The notes below the pieces were generated by a model. That model ran no database searches. It worked only from the letters and a program-made list of their open reading frames with translations, and was not told the DNA's origin. From NCBI GenBank assembly GCA_015488785.1, contig WFNC01000211.1:1-13742 (forward strand): a stretch of 13,742 nt of DNA, given 5' to 3'. This document shows positions 1-6,879 of the stretch, piece by piece. Position numbers and translations under genes: made by a program. Each line of letters opens with the position of its first letter. Position 1 is the first letter of the stretch. This DNA is from Flavobacteriales bacterium (lineage in GTDB: Bacteria > Bacteroidota > Bacteroidia > Flavobacteriales_D > Parvicellaceae).

Positions 1-198
1 CGTGATTATTGCTGGAAGAACCGAAAGTGTCAATTCTACTAAACTATCACATCCGCTTGCACTTGTAAAAACTTCGGTGTAAGTTCCTGCACTTATTAAG
101 GTTTGACTTCCTAAAGTATAAGATGTTCCCGAACAAACACTTTCTGTTAAGGTTGTGCTAATTGAATTTTCTACAGTTAGGTTTAAGGTACAGTCACC
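1..198 (-). CDS. Partial copy of 51-residue-repeat T9SS surface protein, no start, runs off left edge
   Basis: Read on the minus strand, this stretch encodes about 63 residues nearly identical to the repeat region of the rightward gene beginning at 187. It includes the CSGTSYTLGSQ and SGCDSLVELTLSVLPAII segments. The frame leaves the window at base 1, so the rest of the protein is unseen. There is no start codon: going upstream the frame meets a stop inside the palindromic junction at about 199-201. Against bases 349-537 it has 5 mismatches in 189, and two of these change residues (I to V, T to I). It is therefore not an exact mirror of the visible copy. It may be part of a divergent paralogue, a variant joined by a real inversion, or a misassembly. 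Function, if any, would be that of a cell-surface repeat protein. Confidence 0.5.
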
Positions 199-537
199 TT
201 AAACCTAACTGTAGAAAATTCAATTAGTACAACCTTAACAGAAAGTATTTGTTCGGGAACGTCTTATACTTTAGGAAGTCAAACCTTAACAAGTGCAGGA
301 ACTTACACCGAAGTTTTTACAAGTGCAGGTGGATGTGATAGTACAGTCACCTTAAACCTAACCGTAGAAAATTCAATTAGCACAACCTTAACAGAAAGTA
401 TTTGTTCGGGAACGTCTTATACTTTAGGAAGTCAAACTTTAACAAGTGCAGGAACTTACACCGAAGTTTTTACAAGTGCAAGCGGATGTGATAGTTTAGT
501 AGAATTGACACTTTCGGTTCTTCCAGCAATAATCACG
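1..537. repeat. Long inverted repeat, arms 1-189 and 349-537, foldback centre near 192
   Basis: The reverse complement of 1-189 matches 349-537 with 5 mismatches. It also matches 196 onward (repeat unit 1), which makes an immediate foldback: GTTTAAGGT at 181-189, spacer ACAGTC, ACCTTAAAC at 196-204. The normal array sequence resumes at 188 on the plus side and at 189 on the minus side, so the two halves share only a few bases at the join. This looks like a microhomology junction, real or artefactual. Confidence 0.85.
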
Positions 538-1128
538 GATACCGTTGTTGAGATTTGTGACGGAGAAGAATATGTTTTCGGGACACAAGTATTAACAACT
601 ACCGGTTATTATACTGAAGCATTTCCAATGGGGGGTAGTTGTGACAGTATAGTACATTTAACAATGATAGTAAAAGCTAGCCCAGTCGTAACGATAGATA
701 TGAATAATGGAAATTTGATTTCGACACAAGGAGATGATTATCAATGGTCTTTTGATGGTAATGTTTTAGCAGGAGAAGTTAACCAAAGCATCACTCCGAC
801 AGCGAACGGACTATATTCAGTTGTGCTTACTGCATTTAATGGATGTTCTAATTCAGCAGAATATGAATTGCAGAATGTAGGAATTTCAATAAAAAAAGAA
901 AGCGAGTTATTAATTTACCCTAATCCAACATTAGGACGCTTTACGATTCAATCTTCTATATTATTTTCTTATAAAATATATAATGTATTAGGTGTCTTAG
1001 TTCATTCAAATAGTCAAAAAAATAATCAAGTAAAAGTAGATTTATCAGAAATGGAAAGAGGGGTTTATTTCGTTGAAGTCGTATTGCCTACCAACGACGT
1101 TAAAGTTATTAAAGTAATTAAAGATTAA
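187..1128 (+). CDS. T9SS-exported repeat surface protein (adhesin-like), 5' truncated
   Basis: The frame is open from 187, just after an in-frame TAA at 184-186, to the TAA at 1126-1128. It has no ATG, GTG or TTG before a TTG at 505, which lies in mid-domain. The true start is therefore missing and this is the C-terminal part of a larger protein. In order it holds two near-identical 51-residue repeats (188-340, 341-493), a diverged third (494-646), an Ig-like segment (about 685-870, with YQWSFDG and NGLYSVVLTAFNGCS), and a type A sorting domain at the C-terminus (about 910-1125: YPNPTLGRFTI, YKIYNVLGVLV, VDLSEMERGVYFVEV, ending KVIKD). Each repeat carries two cysteines (ICSG and GCDS), a pattern common in Bacteroidetes secreted adhesins. 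By family knowledge, the sorting domain directs export through the Por/T9SS system and anchoring or release at the surface. The binding target is unknown. Confidence 0.85.
   Translation, partial: GTVTLNLTVENSISTTLTESICSGTSYTLGSQTLTSAGTYTEVFTSAGGCDSTVTLNLTVENSISTTLTESICSGTSYTLGSQTLTSAGTYTEVFTSASGCDSLVELTLSVLPAIITDTVVEICDGEEYVFGTQVLTTTGYYTEAFPMGGSCDSIVHLTMIVKASPVVTIDMNNGNLISTQGDDYQWSFDGNVLAGEVNQSITPTANGLYSVVLTAFNGCSNSAEYELQNVGISIKKESELLIYPNPTLGRFTIQSSILFSYKIYNVLGVLVHSNSQKNNQVKVDLSEMERGVYFVEVVLPTNDVKVIKVIKD
188..646 (+). repeat. Tandem 153-bp coding repeats, three units
   Basis: The period is exactly 153 bases (51 codons): units begin at 188, 341 and 494. Units 1 and 2 differ at only a few positions, while unit 3 is clearly diverged but keeps length and cysteine spacing. 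The near identity of units 1 and 2 suggests recent duplication or gene conversion. Such an array could also collapse or rearrange during assembly. Confidence 0.9.
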
Positions 1129-1249
1129 TGCTGTTTAGAGTTAATAAGGATAAACGAATTCTTCTTAAAAAAATAATTTCTTGAATCGTAAAACAAACTG
1201 TTAAATCAAAAAGTCTTACCTTACAACCTCATTGTAAAAAGAACGTTAA

Positions 1250-1597
1250 ATGAAAGTGTTGGGACATCAAACATTAATTGAGTTGTATGGCTGTAATGAT
1301 GTGAAAATTAATGATTCGAATTTAGTAGAGAAAACGTTGTTGGAAGGTGCTCGAATTGCAAATCTGACTGTTGTAAATTCTACATTACATCATTTTTCGC
1401 CCATTGGAGTTAGTGGTGTTGTGGTGATTGAAGAAAGTCATATCGCTATTCATACTTGGCCAGAACACGGCTATGTGGCATTAGATTTTTTTACCTGCAA
1501 TGATTCCTACAACTTAAAAGAAGCCATTGAATATATAAAAAACACATTTGAAGCAAAGACCAGTTCTCAAAAAGAAATAAGCAGAGGTTTAGTTTGA
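1250..1597 (+). CDS. speD: S-adenosylmethionine decarboxylase proenzyme
   Basis: This 115-aa protein has the size and motifs of the short prokaryotic AdoMet decarboxylase. The segment VVVIEESHIAIHTWPEHGY holds the self-cleavage site Glu62-Ser63, where Ser63 becomes the pyruvoyl cofactor. His68 and Cys83 (in DFFTC) sit exactly where the processing and catalytic residues of the Thermotoga-type enzyme lie. The product, decarboxylated AdoMet, is the aminopropyl donor for spermidine. The cytosolic enzyme works as an alpha/beta assembly after cleavage. No spermidine synthase (speE) is seen in the window. The next readable genes are a potassium channel remnant and a DUF4178 protein, families I recall occurring beside speD in a conserved membrane-stress-like neighbourhood. 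ATG at 1250 is the natural start, because the family begins with a short strand before the GxH..ELYGC segment seen here. Confidence 0.93.
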   Translation: MKVLGHQTLIELYGCNDVKINDSNLVEKTLLEGARIANLTVVNSTLHHFSPIGVSGVVVIEESHIAIHTWPEHGYVALDFFTCNDSYNLKEAIEYIKNTFEAKTSSQKEISRGLV

Positions 1598-1610
1598 CGC
1601 TTGAAAAAGA

Positions 1611-1787
1611 ATTACTAAATTACTACAGGTGGAAAAAAAATTAAGTGGAGTTATAGCACTTTTAGGCGTAGGAATTGTAGCTTTGCCAACAGGTATTATC
1701 AGTTCTGCCTTTGTCGAAAAAATACAAGAACGTAAAAAAGGAAAACAACCTACTTGCAATTGTCCACATTGTGGAAAAGAAATTTAA
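1611..1787 (+). pseudogene. 3' remnant of a potassium (ion) channel gene
   Basis: Bases 1629-1787 read LSGVIALLGVGIVALPTGII followed by SSAFVEKIQERKK, which is the pore-lining last helix and exit of a voltage-gated-type K+ channel. A short CxCPHCGKEI zinc-ribbon-like tail follows. The selectivity filter, pore helix and all earlier membrane helices are absent. Just upstream, at 1611-1639, another frame gives ITTGGKK, the residues expected before LSGV. The two frames are joined at a run of eight A (1633-1640), where seven would restore a single frame. A TAA lies directly before ITTGG. The 5' end is lost within a few bases of the speD stop, consistent with a deletion. A GTG at 1629 could still give a 52-aa single-helix protein, but I think a relic is more likely. 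The DUF4178 gene starts 3 bases after its stop. Confidence 0.7.
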
Positions 1788-1790
1788 AAT

Positions 1791-2552
1791 ATGAGCTCAT
1801 CTTTTGATCCAAAATTAACCGCCCTAAAATTGGGATATACTTTTGATTACAATCTAAAAACGTGGATTGTAGAAGAAGTCTATCATTACAAATGGGGAAA
1901 CAATTTTTCGAGCGTAGAATACAAAATCTACTCTGGTGACGAAGAAGCATATTTGGAAGTAGAGGACGACGGCATACTCAAACTTTTGTTTAGTAAGGAC
2001 ATCGATCTTTATCTTTCTCCAACTGAATTTACCGCTTACGGAACGCCAAAAAAAACAATTGGTTACAAAGGAAAAACCTATTCATTCAACGAAAAATTTG
2101 AATCACAAGCACGAAACGACGACGACGATTACTGGGAGTCATTTTACCTTTGGGATTATTTCGATAGCGAAGGAGAAGAGTTTATTTCAGTCGAAAATTG
2201 GGATGGAGACATCGAGGCATGCCATGGTCACAAAGTAGATGAATTAGAAATTAGTAGCATTTTACCAGGCGATCCAAACCGAGTTCGAGACAGAAATCTA
2301 AAAAAGAAATTCGGTTACGATTCCACTTTTAGCGAAAGCGAAGATAACCCAACACCAGTAAAAATTATTTTATTTATGGTCATATTGGTTGTCTTTATTA
2401 TCCTAATGTCACGAGGCTGCGGACGAGGAACCTACATTCATACAGGTCACGGAGGTCGATACAACAACTACACAGGAGGAGGATCTTCTTGGACAGGAGG
2501 AGGCGGAAGTGGCGGAGGATTTCGTGGTGGAGGCGGAGGATTTGGAAAGTAG
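1791..2552 (+). CDS. DUF4178 protein with C-terminal membrane helix and Gly-rich tail
   Basis: The 253-aa protein has an N-terminal soluble part (about 20-155) rich in aromatic and acidic residues, with WIVEEVYHYKWG, VEYKIYSGDEEAYLEVEDDG and YGTPKKTIGYKGKTYSF. I read this as the DUF4178 beta-rich fold. A linker follows, then one hydrophobic helix (about 190-207, PVKIILFMVILVVFIILM). The tail (about 208-253) is nearly all Gly with Ser, Tyr, Trp and Phe. There is no signal peptide, so the DUF4178 part probably faces the cytoplasm and the tail lies outside or in the periplasm. It starts 3 bases after the channel remnant and lies in line with speD, so co-transcription is likely. Biochemical function is not known. 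By association it is thought to work with polyamine, PspA-like or ion-channel partners, which is inference here. It could be idle if its channel partner is lost. Confidence 0.75.
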   Translation: MSSSFDPKLTALKLGYTFDYNLKTWIVEEVYHYKWGNNFSSVEYKIYSGDEEAYLEVEDDGILKLLFSKDIDLYLSPTEFTAYGTPKKTIGYKGKTYSFNEKFESQARNDDDDYWESFYLWDYFDSEGEEFISVENWDGDIEACHGHKVDELEISSILPGDPNRVRDRNLKKKFGYDSTFSESEDNPTPVKIILFMVILVVFIILMSRGCGRGTYIHTGHGGRYNNYTGGGSSWTGGGGSGGGFRGGGGGFGK

Positions 2553-2562
2553 GTTTTATTCT

Positions 2563-2710
2563 CTTTTGGGCGTTTTAACAGGCTATCCGCTAGTAGTTTT
2601 TGTTTTTTTAATAAGTTATACTAACCTAAAAAGGAGCTCATAAAATCGCTCTTTTTAGCTAACTATAACTAATCAAAAAAACAAAAAGCTATCGCTACTA
2701 TCCCTAACGC
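2563..2710 (+). repeat. Interspersed structured element, copy A
   Basis: The element begins with GGGCGTTTTAACAGGCTATCC and ends with CTATCCCTAACGC. The ends pair through GCGTT (2570-2574) and AACGC (2706-2710). Inside are an imperfect inverted repeat (TAGTAGTTTTTGTTTTTTT against AAAAAAACAAAAAGCTATCG) and an inner hairpin, GGAGC...GCTC. The 28 bases at 2628-2655 are identical to 10042-10069. It starts 10 bases after the DUF4178 stop. Copies B, C and D share the plan. It may act as a transcript 3' end or be a REP-like selfish repeat. Confidence 0.85.
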
Positions 2711-2813
2711 AGAAGTGATTATGTCTAGGTTCTCTTATTTAAAATTATTGTATGAAGTTTTTTTCTTTAGAAAAATAAAGAGTAGGATAAGTTCAAGAGC
2801 ATAAATCAATTTC

Positions 2814-3293
2814 ATGAAGAATATAGAAGTTAATAGAAGTCCATTGGTAAAAGCAATCCTTTTCAGAAGCTTGTTACCACAAGTGTTTTATGTTATGGTT
2901 TTAGTAATTATTCACTGGGCTATTGCTTCGTTTTGGATTTCTTTAAATTTTGAAATAGCAACAAAACAAAAACTAACTTTAGTTGGATTGTTAACGGGTA
3001 TCGTTCCTGTAATAACTTATGGATTGTGGGGAGTAAGACGATTTTTAAATAAGGGTTATATTATTTTTCATAATAGAGTAGTTAAATGTTGGATTCAAGA
3101 TTTTTCTCAAAGCTTAGCTCGTAAAATAGTAAAAGAAAACTATTTAAAACAACTAGAGGCTGAACAAAGTAGTATCTTACATCAATTGAGAGTTCAATTG
3201 TTACAAAAAAATGAACTATTCCCTAGTATCATTCAAAGGTTGTTCAAATTTCTTTTGAATAAAATTGGAATGAACAATGATTTAGACAAGTAG
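2814..3293 (+). CDS. Two-helix membrane protein of unknown function
   Basis: I do not recognise this 159-aa protein. It has a short charged N-terminus and two hydrophobic segments (about 23-45 and 53-75, the second ending GLWGVRRF). A basic, amphipathic C-terminal half follows (about 76-155) with many Lys, Gln and Leu, likely a cytoplasmic coiled or helical domain. By the positive-inside rule both ends are probably cytoplasmic. ATG at 2814 is preceded by AT-rich sequence without a clear ribosome site, as is usual in Bacteroidetes. Its TAG is followed 9 bases later, in the same frame, by a GTG that opens another membrane protein. The two could be separate genes of one operon, or one longer gene split by a nonsense change. 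Confidence 0.6.
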   Translation: MKNIEVNRSPLVKAILFRSLLPQVFYVMVLVIIHWAIASFWISLNFEIATKQKLTLVGLLTGIVPVITYGLWGVRRFLNKGYIIFHNRVVKCWIQDFSQSLARKIVKENYLKQLEAEQSSILHQLRVQLLQKNELFPSIIQRLFKFLLNKIGMNNDLDK

Positions 3294-3302
3294 ATTAAAT
3301 TA

Positions 3303-3473
3303 GTGAAAGAAGGAAATGTAAAAGAAAATTCAATTTTCTTAAGCCAAAAAAATTCAGAACTCGTTTTAAGTGCCAATGACAATCTATTCCCTGTCTGGGT
3401 CAGCTATTTAATACCTATAAACACGTTTTTATTTGTTGTGGTTTTTGTAATCATTTCCAGCCCTCCCCAATGA
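3303..3473 (+). CDS. Small single-helix membrane protein (56 aa), GTG start
   Basis: The peptide has a polar N-terminus (1-28) and one strong hydrophobic segment (about 30-52, WVSYLIPINTFLFVVVFVII), then SSPPQ. No ATG is available in frame, so the GTG 9 bases after the preceding stop is taken as the start. It is in the same frame as the upstream 159-aa gene, separated by TAG and three sense codons. Its TGA overlaps the ATG of the next small gene as ATGA, a typical sign of translational coupling. Function unknown. The main alternative is that this is the tail of the upstream gene after a nonsense mutation. Confidence 0.45.
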   Translation: MKEGNVKENSIFLSQKNSELVLSANDNLFPVWVSYLIPINTFLFVVVFVIISSPPQ

Positions 3474-3574
3474 AATATATTATATTAGGATTTTATCATT
3501 TGGTCATTTTTTTATCAATTTATAAACTTTTTTGGTCGGTTCGGAAAATTTGGAATCAAAGATTCAACAAATAG
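3470..3574 (+). CDS. Very small membrane protein (34 aa)
   Basis: Starting at the ATG that overlaps the previous stop (ATGA at 3470-3473), this frame gives one hydrophobic helix (about 2-22) and a basic tail (SVRKIWNQRFNK). That composition fits an inner-membrane miniprotein with a cytoplasmic C-terminus. It ends 5 bases before the stop of the convergent S41 peptidase gene. The overlap and helix-plus-basic-tail design support it, but its length leaves room for chance. No homologue is recognised. Confidence 0.4.
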   Translation: MKYIILGFYHLVIFLSIYKLFWSVRKIWNQRFNK

Positions 3575-3579
3575 TAAAG

Positions 3580-5310
3580 TTATTTGGTTTTAATATACTC
3601 TAAAGCTGAATTCAATATTTCATCTTCTCGATTTATTATCTCCTTTATTGTTCTAGGAACTAAAATATCTGGTTGAATACCAATTCTTTGCAATTGTGTT
3701 CCGTTAGCATAATGAAAATCTATTCCAGTATAATACAATTTTTCTCCTAAAGGGAGGTTTACTGAAACTACAACGCCATTTGCTCCTGTCGTAGGCCTAC
3801 CTACTAGCTTTACATTTGAAGCGTAAGCTTGTATTAGCATAATAACAGTTTCGCCAAAAGATTGAGCTTGGTCGTCAACTAATACAATGATTTCACCTTT
3901 GTAAACTTTATTTAGGTTGGGAGTTAACTTACCATCAAAATTAAATAATAACTGTAAAATTAAATCTAAATGATTTGACACATAATAAGTTAAAGATTTT
4001 TTTTGTTTTTTATATATTCCTGGAGTTTTTTTTGTGGAGAAAGAAAAAGCAGTTACTTCTTTTGGCTTTTTACTTAGTAGTTTTGGAATTTTTAGAACTG
4101 CTGAAGTTCCATAACCTCTACAATCAAGTATTAACGTTTTTGTATTCTTGAATTTTCTAAAATAATTATCTATTTTGGAGAAAGAAGCATTTGGCATATA
4201 AATATAACCTATGCTATTGTCTACTATAAATTTCATATTTACCTTTGTTTTTATATTTAAGAAATTAAGTATTTCAGGTTTTGTTATTTCTACTCTTTCT
4301 ATTAAAGTATTTTTAGATTTATTTATAGTTAAGCTTAAAGAATCTACCCAAAGTAAATCGTTAGTTATATAGTCTGAAATAGATTCTTTTCTAGAAATTG
4401 ATATCGTTTTCAATTTTTCTGTTATTAAATCTTCTATCTCTTTGTTGTTTACTTTTGTAATAGTATCACCAATTTCCAGCTCATAAAGATTAGCTATGCT
4501 ATCATTTAAAATATTTGAAATAAAAAAAATATTTTCGGCAAATTCAATGGTTATCGGGTTTATTGCAATTTGACCAGATTCATTTACCGGTCGCTTAATG
4601 TTTTTTGTTTCAATTTCCACATGACTGTCTTGAATATAACTAGATAATAAAGCGTTTGCTTTCAAATAATCTTCCTTGGTTTTAGAAGCTAAAAATACCG
4701 GGATTACTTTTTTAAGAGAACTACTCCAAGAATTATCCATAAATTTTTTGTAGGGATAATAGTATTCAATAATATTATATATTCTTAACAATGAAAGAAG
4801 AGTTGTTTTTTCATTGAAAATATCATATTTAATTTCTTTGAAATGAATTGTATTTTTTCCTTTTAAACTCTTAGGCTTTTTAGATTTAAATGTTTTTAAG
4901 ATATTAATAATTAGTTGTTTATTCTTTGTGTCAATGTTTAGAGTTTCTGCAATCCAATCGAAATTAGTATTGAAATAATATTGTTCAGAATTTTTAATAC
5001 CCCAATATTTATACAAGTCTTCATTTCTTATGGAGGTGTCTGATGTTGGACTTACAGCTGGATTTGCTTTTATTAATAATTCATAAATTAATTGATTAAA
5101 TTCTAGCGTACTCAGATTTACTTTAGTTAAGGTGTTATAATCCTTAAAAAACACTTGATCCCAATTGAATGTTTTATTTGAAAAATATTTTGTAATCCCC
5201 CAAATTTTGCAATAGCTTTCAATTTGTTTGTTTTTATCCTGAGCTATTGCAGAATTAAAAATCGAATTAATTGATAAAAGAATTAAAAGTGTAATTAAGT
5301 TATATCTCAT
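3580..5310 (-). CDS. Secreted S41-family peptidase
   Basis: The 576-aa protein has an N-terminal signal peptide (about 1-23, ending SAIAQ). A poorly conserved helical region follows (about 25-240), then a PDZ-like segment (about 255-345, with YELEIGDTITKVNNKEI) and an S41 core (about 360-550). In the core, VLVDDQAQSFGETVIML carries the presumed nucleophile Ser484 and Glu487, and QRIGIQPDILVP is the usual S41 ending. The CtpA-type general-base lysine is not present: the corresponding loop reads GRPTTGANG (504-512). An earlier QDSHV (His230) matches the D-G/S-H-T/V motif of tricorn-like S41 members, suggesting a Ser-His mechanism. It likely acts in the periplasm or at the outer membrane on unknown peptides. 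It stands alone on this strand, with a 271-base AT-rich spacer before rmlB. Codon usage is AT-rich and Lys/Asn-rich compared with the sugar genes beside it. Confidence 0.85.
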   Translation of the reverse strand: MRYNLITLLILLSINSIFNSAIAQDKNKQIESYCKIWGITKYFSNKTFNWDQVFFKDYNTLTKVNLSTLEFNQLIYELLIKANPAVSPTSDTSIRNEDLYKYWGIKNSEQYYFNTNFDWIAETLNIDTKNKQLIINILKTFKSKKPKSLKGKNTIHFKEIKYDIFNEKTTLLSLLRIYNIIEYYYPYKKFMDNSWSSSLKKVIPVFLASKTKEDYLKANALLSSYIQDSHVEIETKNIKRPVNESGQIAINPITIEFAENIFFISNILNDSIANLYELEIGDTITKVNNKEIEDLITEKLKTISISRKESISDYITNDLLWVDSLSLTINKSKNTLIERVEITKPEILNFLNIKTKVNMKFIVDNSIGYIYMPNASFSKIDNYFRKFKNTKTLILDCRGYGTSAVLKIPKLLSKKPKEVTAFSFSTKKTPGIYKKQKKSLTYYVSNHLDLILQLLFNFDGKLTPNLNKVYKGEIIVLVDDQAQSFGETVIMLIQAYASNVKLVGRPTTGANGVVVSVNLPLGEKLYYTGIDFHYANGTQLQRIGIQPDILVPRTIKEIINREDEILNSALEYIKTK

Positions 5311-5581
5311 GTCATTCCTTGCTGAATTCAGATTTTATTTTTTTCATGACGAAGAATATCTCGATCCATTTTATGAAATAATTCTTTATTCGGTTTATTT
5401 TTCAGACTTAAATATGTTCGACTTTAGTTCAATTAAATTTAGCAAACAAGAGTAAAATTACTAGATTAAAAAAATAAATATAAACCATTTGTATTTTTAA
5501 TTATTCATTCTTAATTCATAATCAAATCTTGAGTTTAACAAAACGTACAAAATAATTTAATGTTTTAGCAACATAAAAAAC

Positions 5582-6631
5582 TCACTCCCCATACTGAGCA
5601 TCATAATATTTCTGATAATCCCCCGAAGTAATGTTGTCCATCCATTGTTGGTTCGACAAGTACCAATCGATGGTAATGTTCATTCCTTGTTCGAACGTAA
5701 CTGAAGGTTCCCAACCGAGTTCTTTCTTTATTTTTGTAGCGTCAATTGCGTATCGCATATCGTGACCTGCTCTATCTTTTACAAAAGTAATTAGCTTGCG
5801 AGATGTTCCTTTTACACGTCCAAGTTTGTCGTCCATTGTGTCACAAAGTAAGTGTACAATATCTATGTTTCTCCATTCGTTGTGCCCTCCAATGTTGTAA
5901 GTCTCGCCAATTTTTCCTTTGTGAAAAATGTCGTCGATAGCTCTTGCGTGGTCAACAACCCAAAGCCAATCTCTAACGTTTACCCCTTCTCCATAAACAG
6001 GTAAAGGTTTGTTGTTTTTAATGTTGTTGATCATTAGCGGTAACAATTTTTCTGGAAATTGATGTGATCCATAATTATTGCTACAATTAGATATTTTGAC
6101 AGGCAGATTAAAAGTGTGAAAATAAGCTCTTACAATGTGGTCAGAACTTGCTTTTGATGCAGAATAAGGACTACGAGGATCATAGCCGGTATCTTCATAA
6201 AAGAAACCTGTTTCTCCAAGCGAACCATAAACTTCATCGGTAGATATGTGATAAAAAACGTGATCTTTTGCCGCTTCTCCCCAAGTGAGTTTTGTAGCGT
6301 TCAACAAATTTAAAGTACCAACAATATTGGTCATAATAAATTCATTGGGATTGCTAATCGAACGATCGACATGAGATTCTGCGGCTAAATGAATAACAGA
6401 ATCGAAAGAATATTTTTTGAATAATTCGAAAATAAAATCGGCATCGTTTATATCTCCTTTTACGAAAGTATAATTTTTGTGATCTTCTATATCCGAAATG
6501 TTTTCGGGATTCCCTGCGTAGGTTAATTTATCTAAATTGATAATGTTATAATTCGGGTATTTGGTTACAAATAGACGAACTACGTGTGAACCAATAAAAC
6601 CTGATCCTCCCGTGATTAAAATATTCTTCAT
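5582..6631 (-). CDS. rmlB (rfbB): dTDP-glucose 4,6-dehydratase
   Basis: This 349-aa extended short-chain dehydrogenase converts dTDP-glucose to dTDP-4-keto-6-deoxyglucose using bound NAD+, an early step to dTDP-rhamnose and other deoxy sugars. Visible signatures are the Rossmann motif GGSGFIGSH (8-16), HLAAESHVDRS (81-91), the catalytic Thr131-Asp132-Glu133 in HISTDEVYG, and Tyr156/Lys160 in YSASK. The substrate-binding NNYGSHQFPEKLLPL and NVRDWLWVVDHARA are also present. Full length for the family. It is last in the minus-strand sugar block, 248 bases downstream of the UDP-sugar dehydrogenase, with an interspersed element between them. No rmlA, rmlC or rmlD is in the window, so the final sugar cannot be told. 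Confidence 0.96.
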   Translation of the reverse strand: MKNILITGGSGFIGSHVVRLFVTKYPNYNIINLDKLTYAGNPENISDIEDHKNYTFVKGDINDADFIFELFKKYSFDSVIHLAAESHVDRSISNPNEFIMTNIVGTLNLLNATKLTWGEAAKDHVFYHISTDEVYGSLGETGFFYEDTGYDPRSPYSASKASSDHIVRAYFHTFNLPVKISNCSNNYGSHQFPEKLLPLMINNIKNNKPLPVYGEGVNVRDWLWVVDHARAIDDIFHKGKIGETYNIGGHNEWRNIDIVHLLCDTMDDKLGRVKGTSRKLITFVKDRAGHDMRYAIDATKIKKELGWEPSVTFEQGMNITIDWYLSNQQWMDNITSGDYQKYYDAQYGE

Positions 6632-6650
6632 TTAATTCGTTTTTTATTTT

Positions 6651-6865
6651 GCGTAAGGGGTTGAAACGGCATCCTTTTGGCTTTCTTCCTTTTGAAATAC
6701 AAAAGACATACTCAAACCAAATAGCTTTACGGATTTGATTCTTGTTTATTTAATCCATAACTGCGTTAAAAAAACATCGTCTAAAAAACCGAAAAACTAA
6801 TCGGTTTGAGTATAAAGAGGAAGCCCCTCCCTTTTCTCTTTTTTTTTAGAGAAAAGGGTACGCCC
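6651..6865 (-). repeat. Interspersed structured element, copy B (longest)
   Basis: On the minus strand the element opens GGGCGTACCC and closes CAACCCCTTACGC. The outer stem is GCGTA/TACGC (6651-6655 with 6859-6863). Next to its first end is a perfect 11-bp hairpin, CCCTTTTCTCT (6829-6839) with AGAGAAAAGGG (6848-6858) around an 8-T loop. Inside, ATACTCAAACC (6708-6718) pairs with GGTTTGAGTAT (6803-6813), enclosing about 84 bases not found in the other copies. It starts 14 bases after the stop of the UDP-sugar dehydrogenase, in the same relative orientation as copies A and D to their genes. The hairpin is not followed by a clean T-run in the gene's direction. Confidence 0.75.
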
Positions 6866-6879
6866 TACTAATAGTTAGA

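Noticed and set aside
505..507. TTG as the start of a 207-aa surface protein
   Set aside because: It lies in mid-domain and the frame is open and homologous to repeats for 318 bases further upstream.
1750..1950. Minus-strand frame of 66 codons
   Set aside because: It is antisense to the DUF4178 gene and the channel remnant and has no recognisable features.
6829..6858. 11-bp hairpin after the UDP-sugar dehydrogenase as an intrinsic terminator
   Set aside because: In the gene's direction the stem is AT-rich in its middle and is not followed by a T-run. I treat it as part of element copy B, though termination is not excluded.
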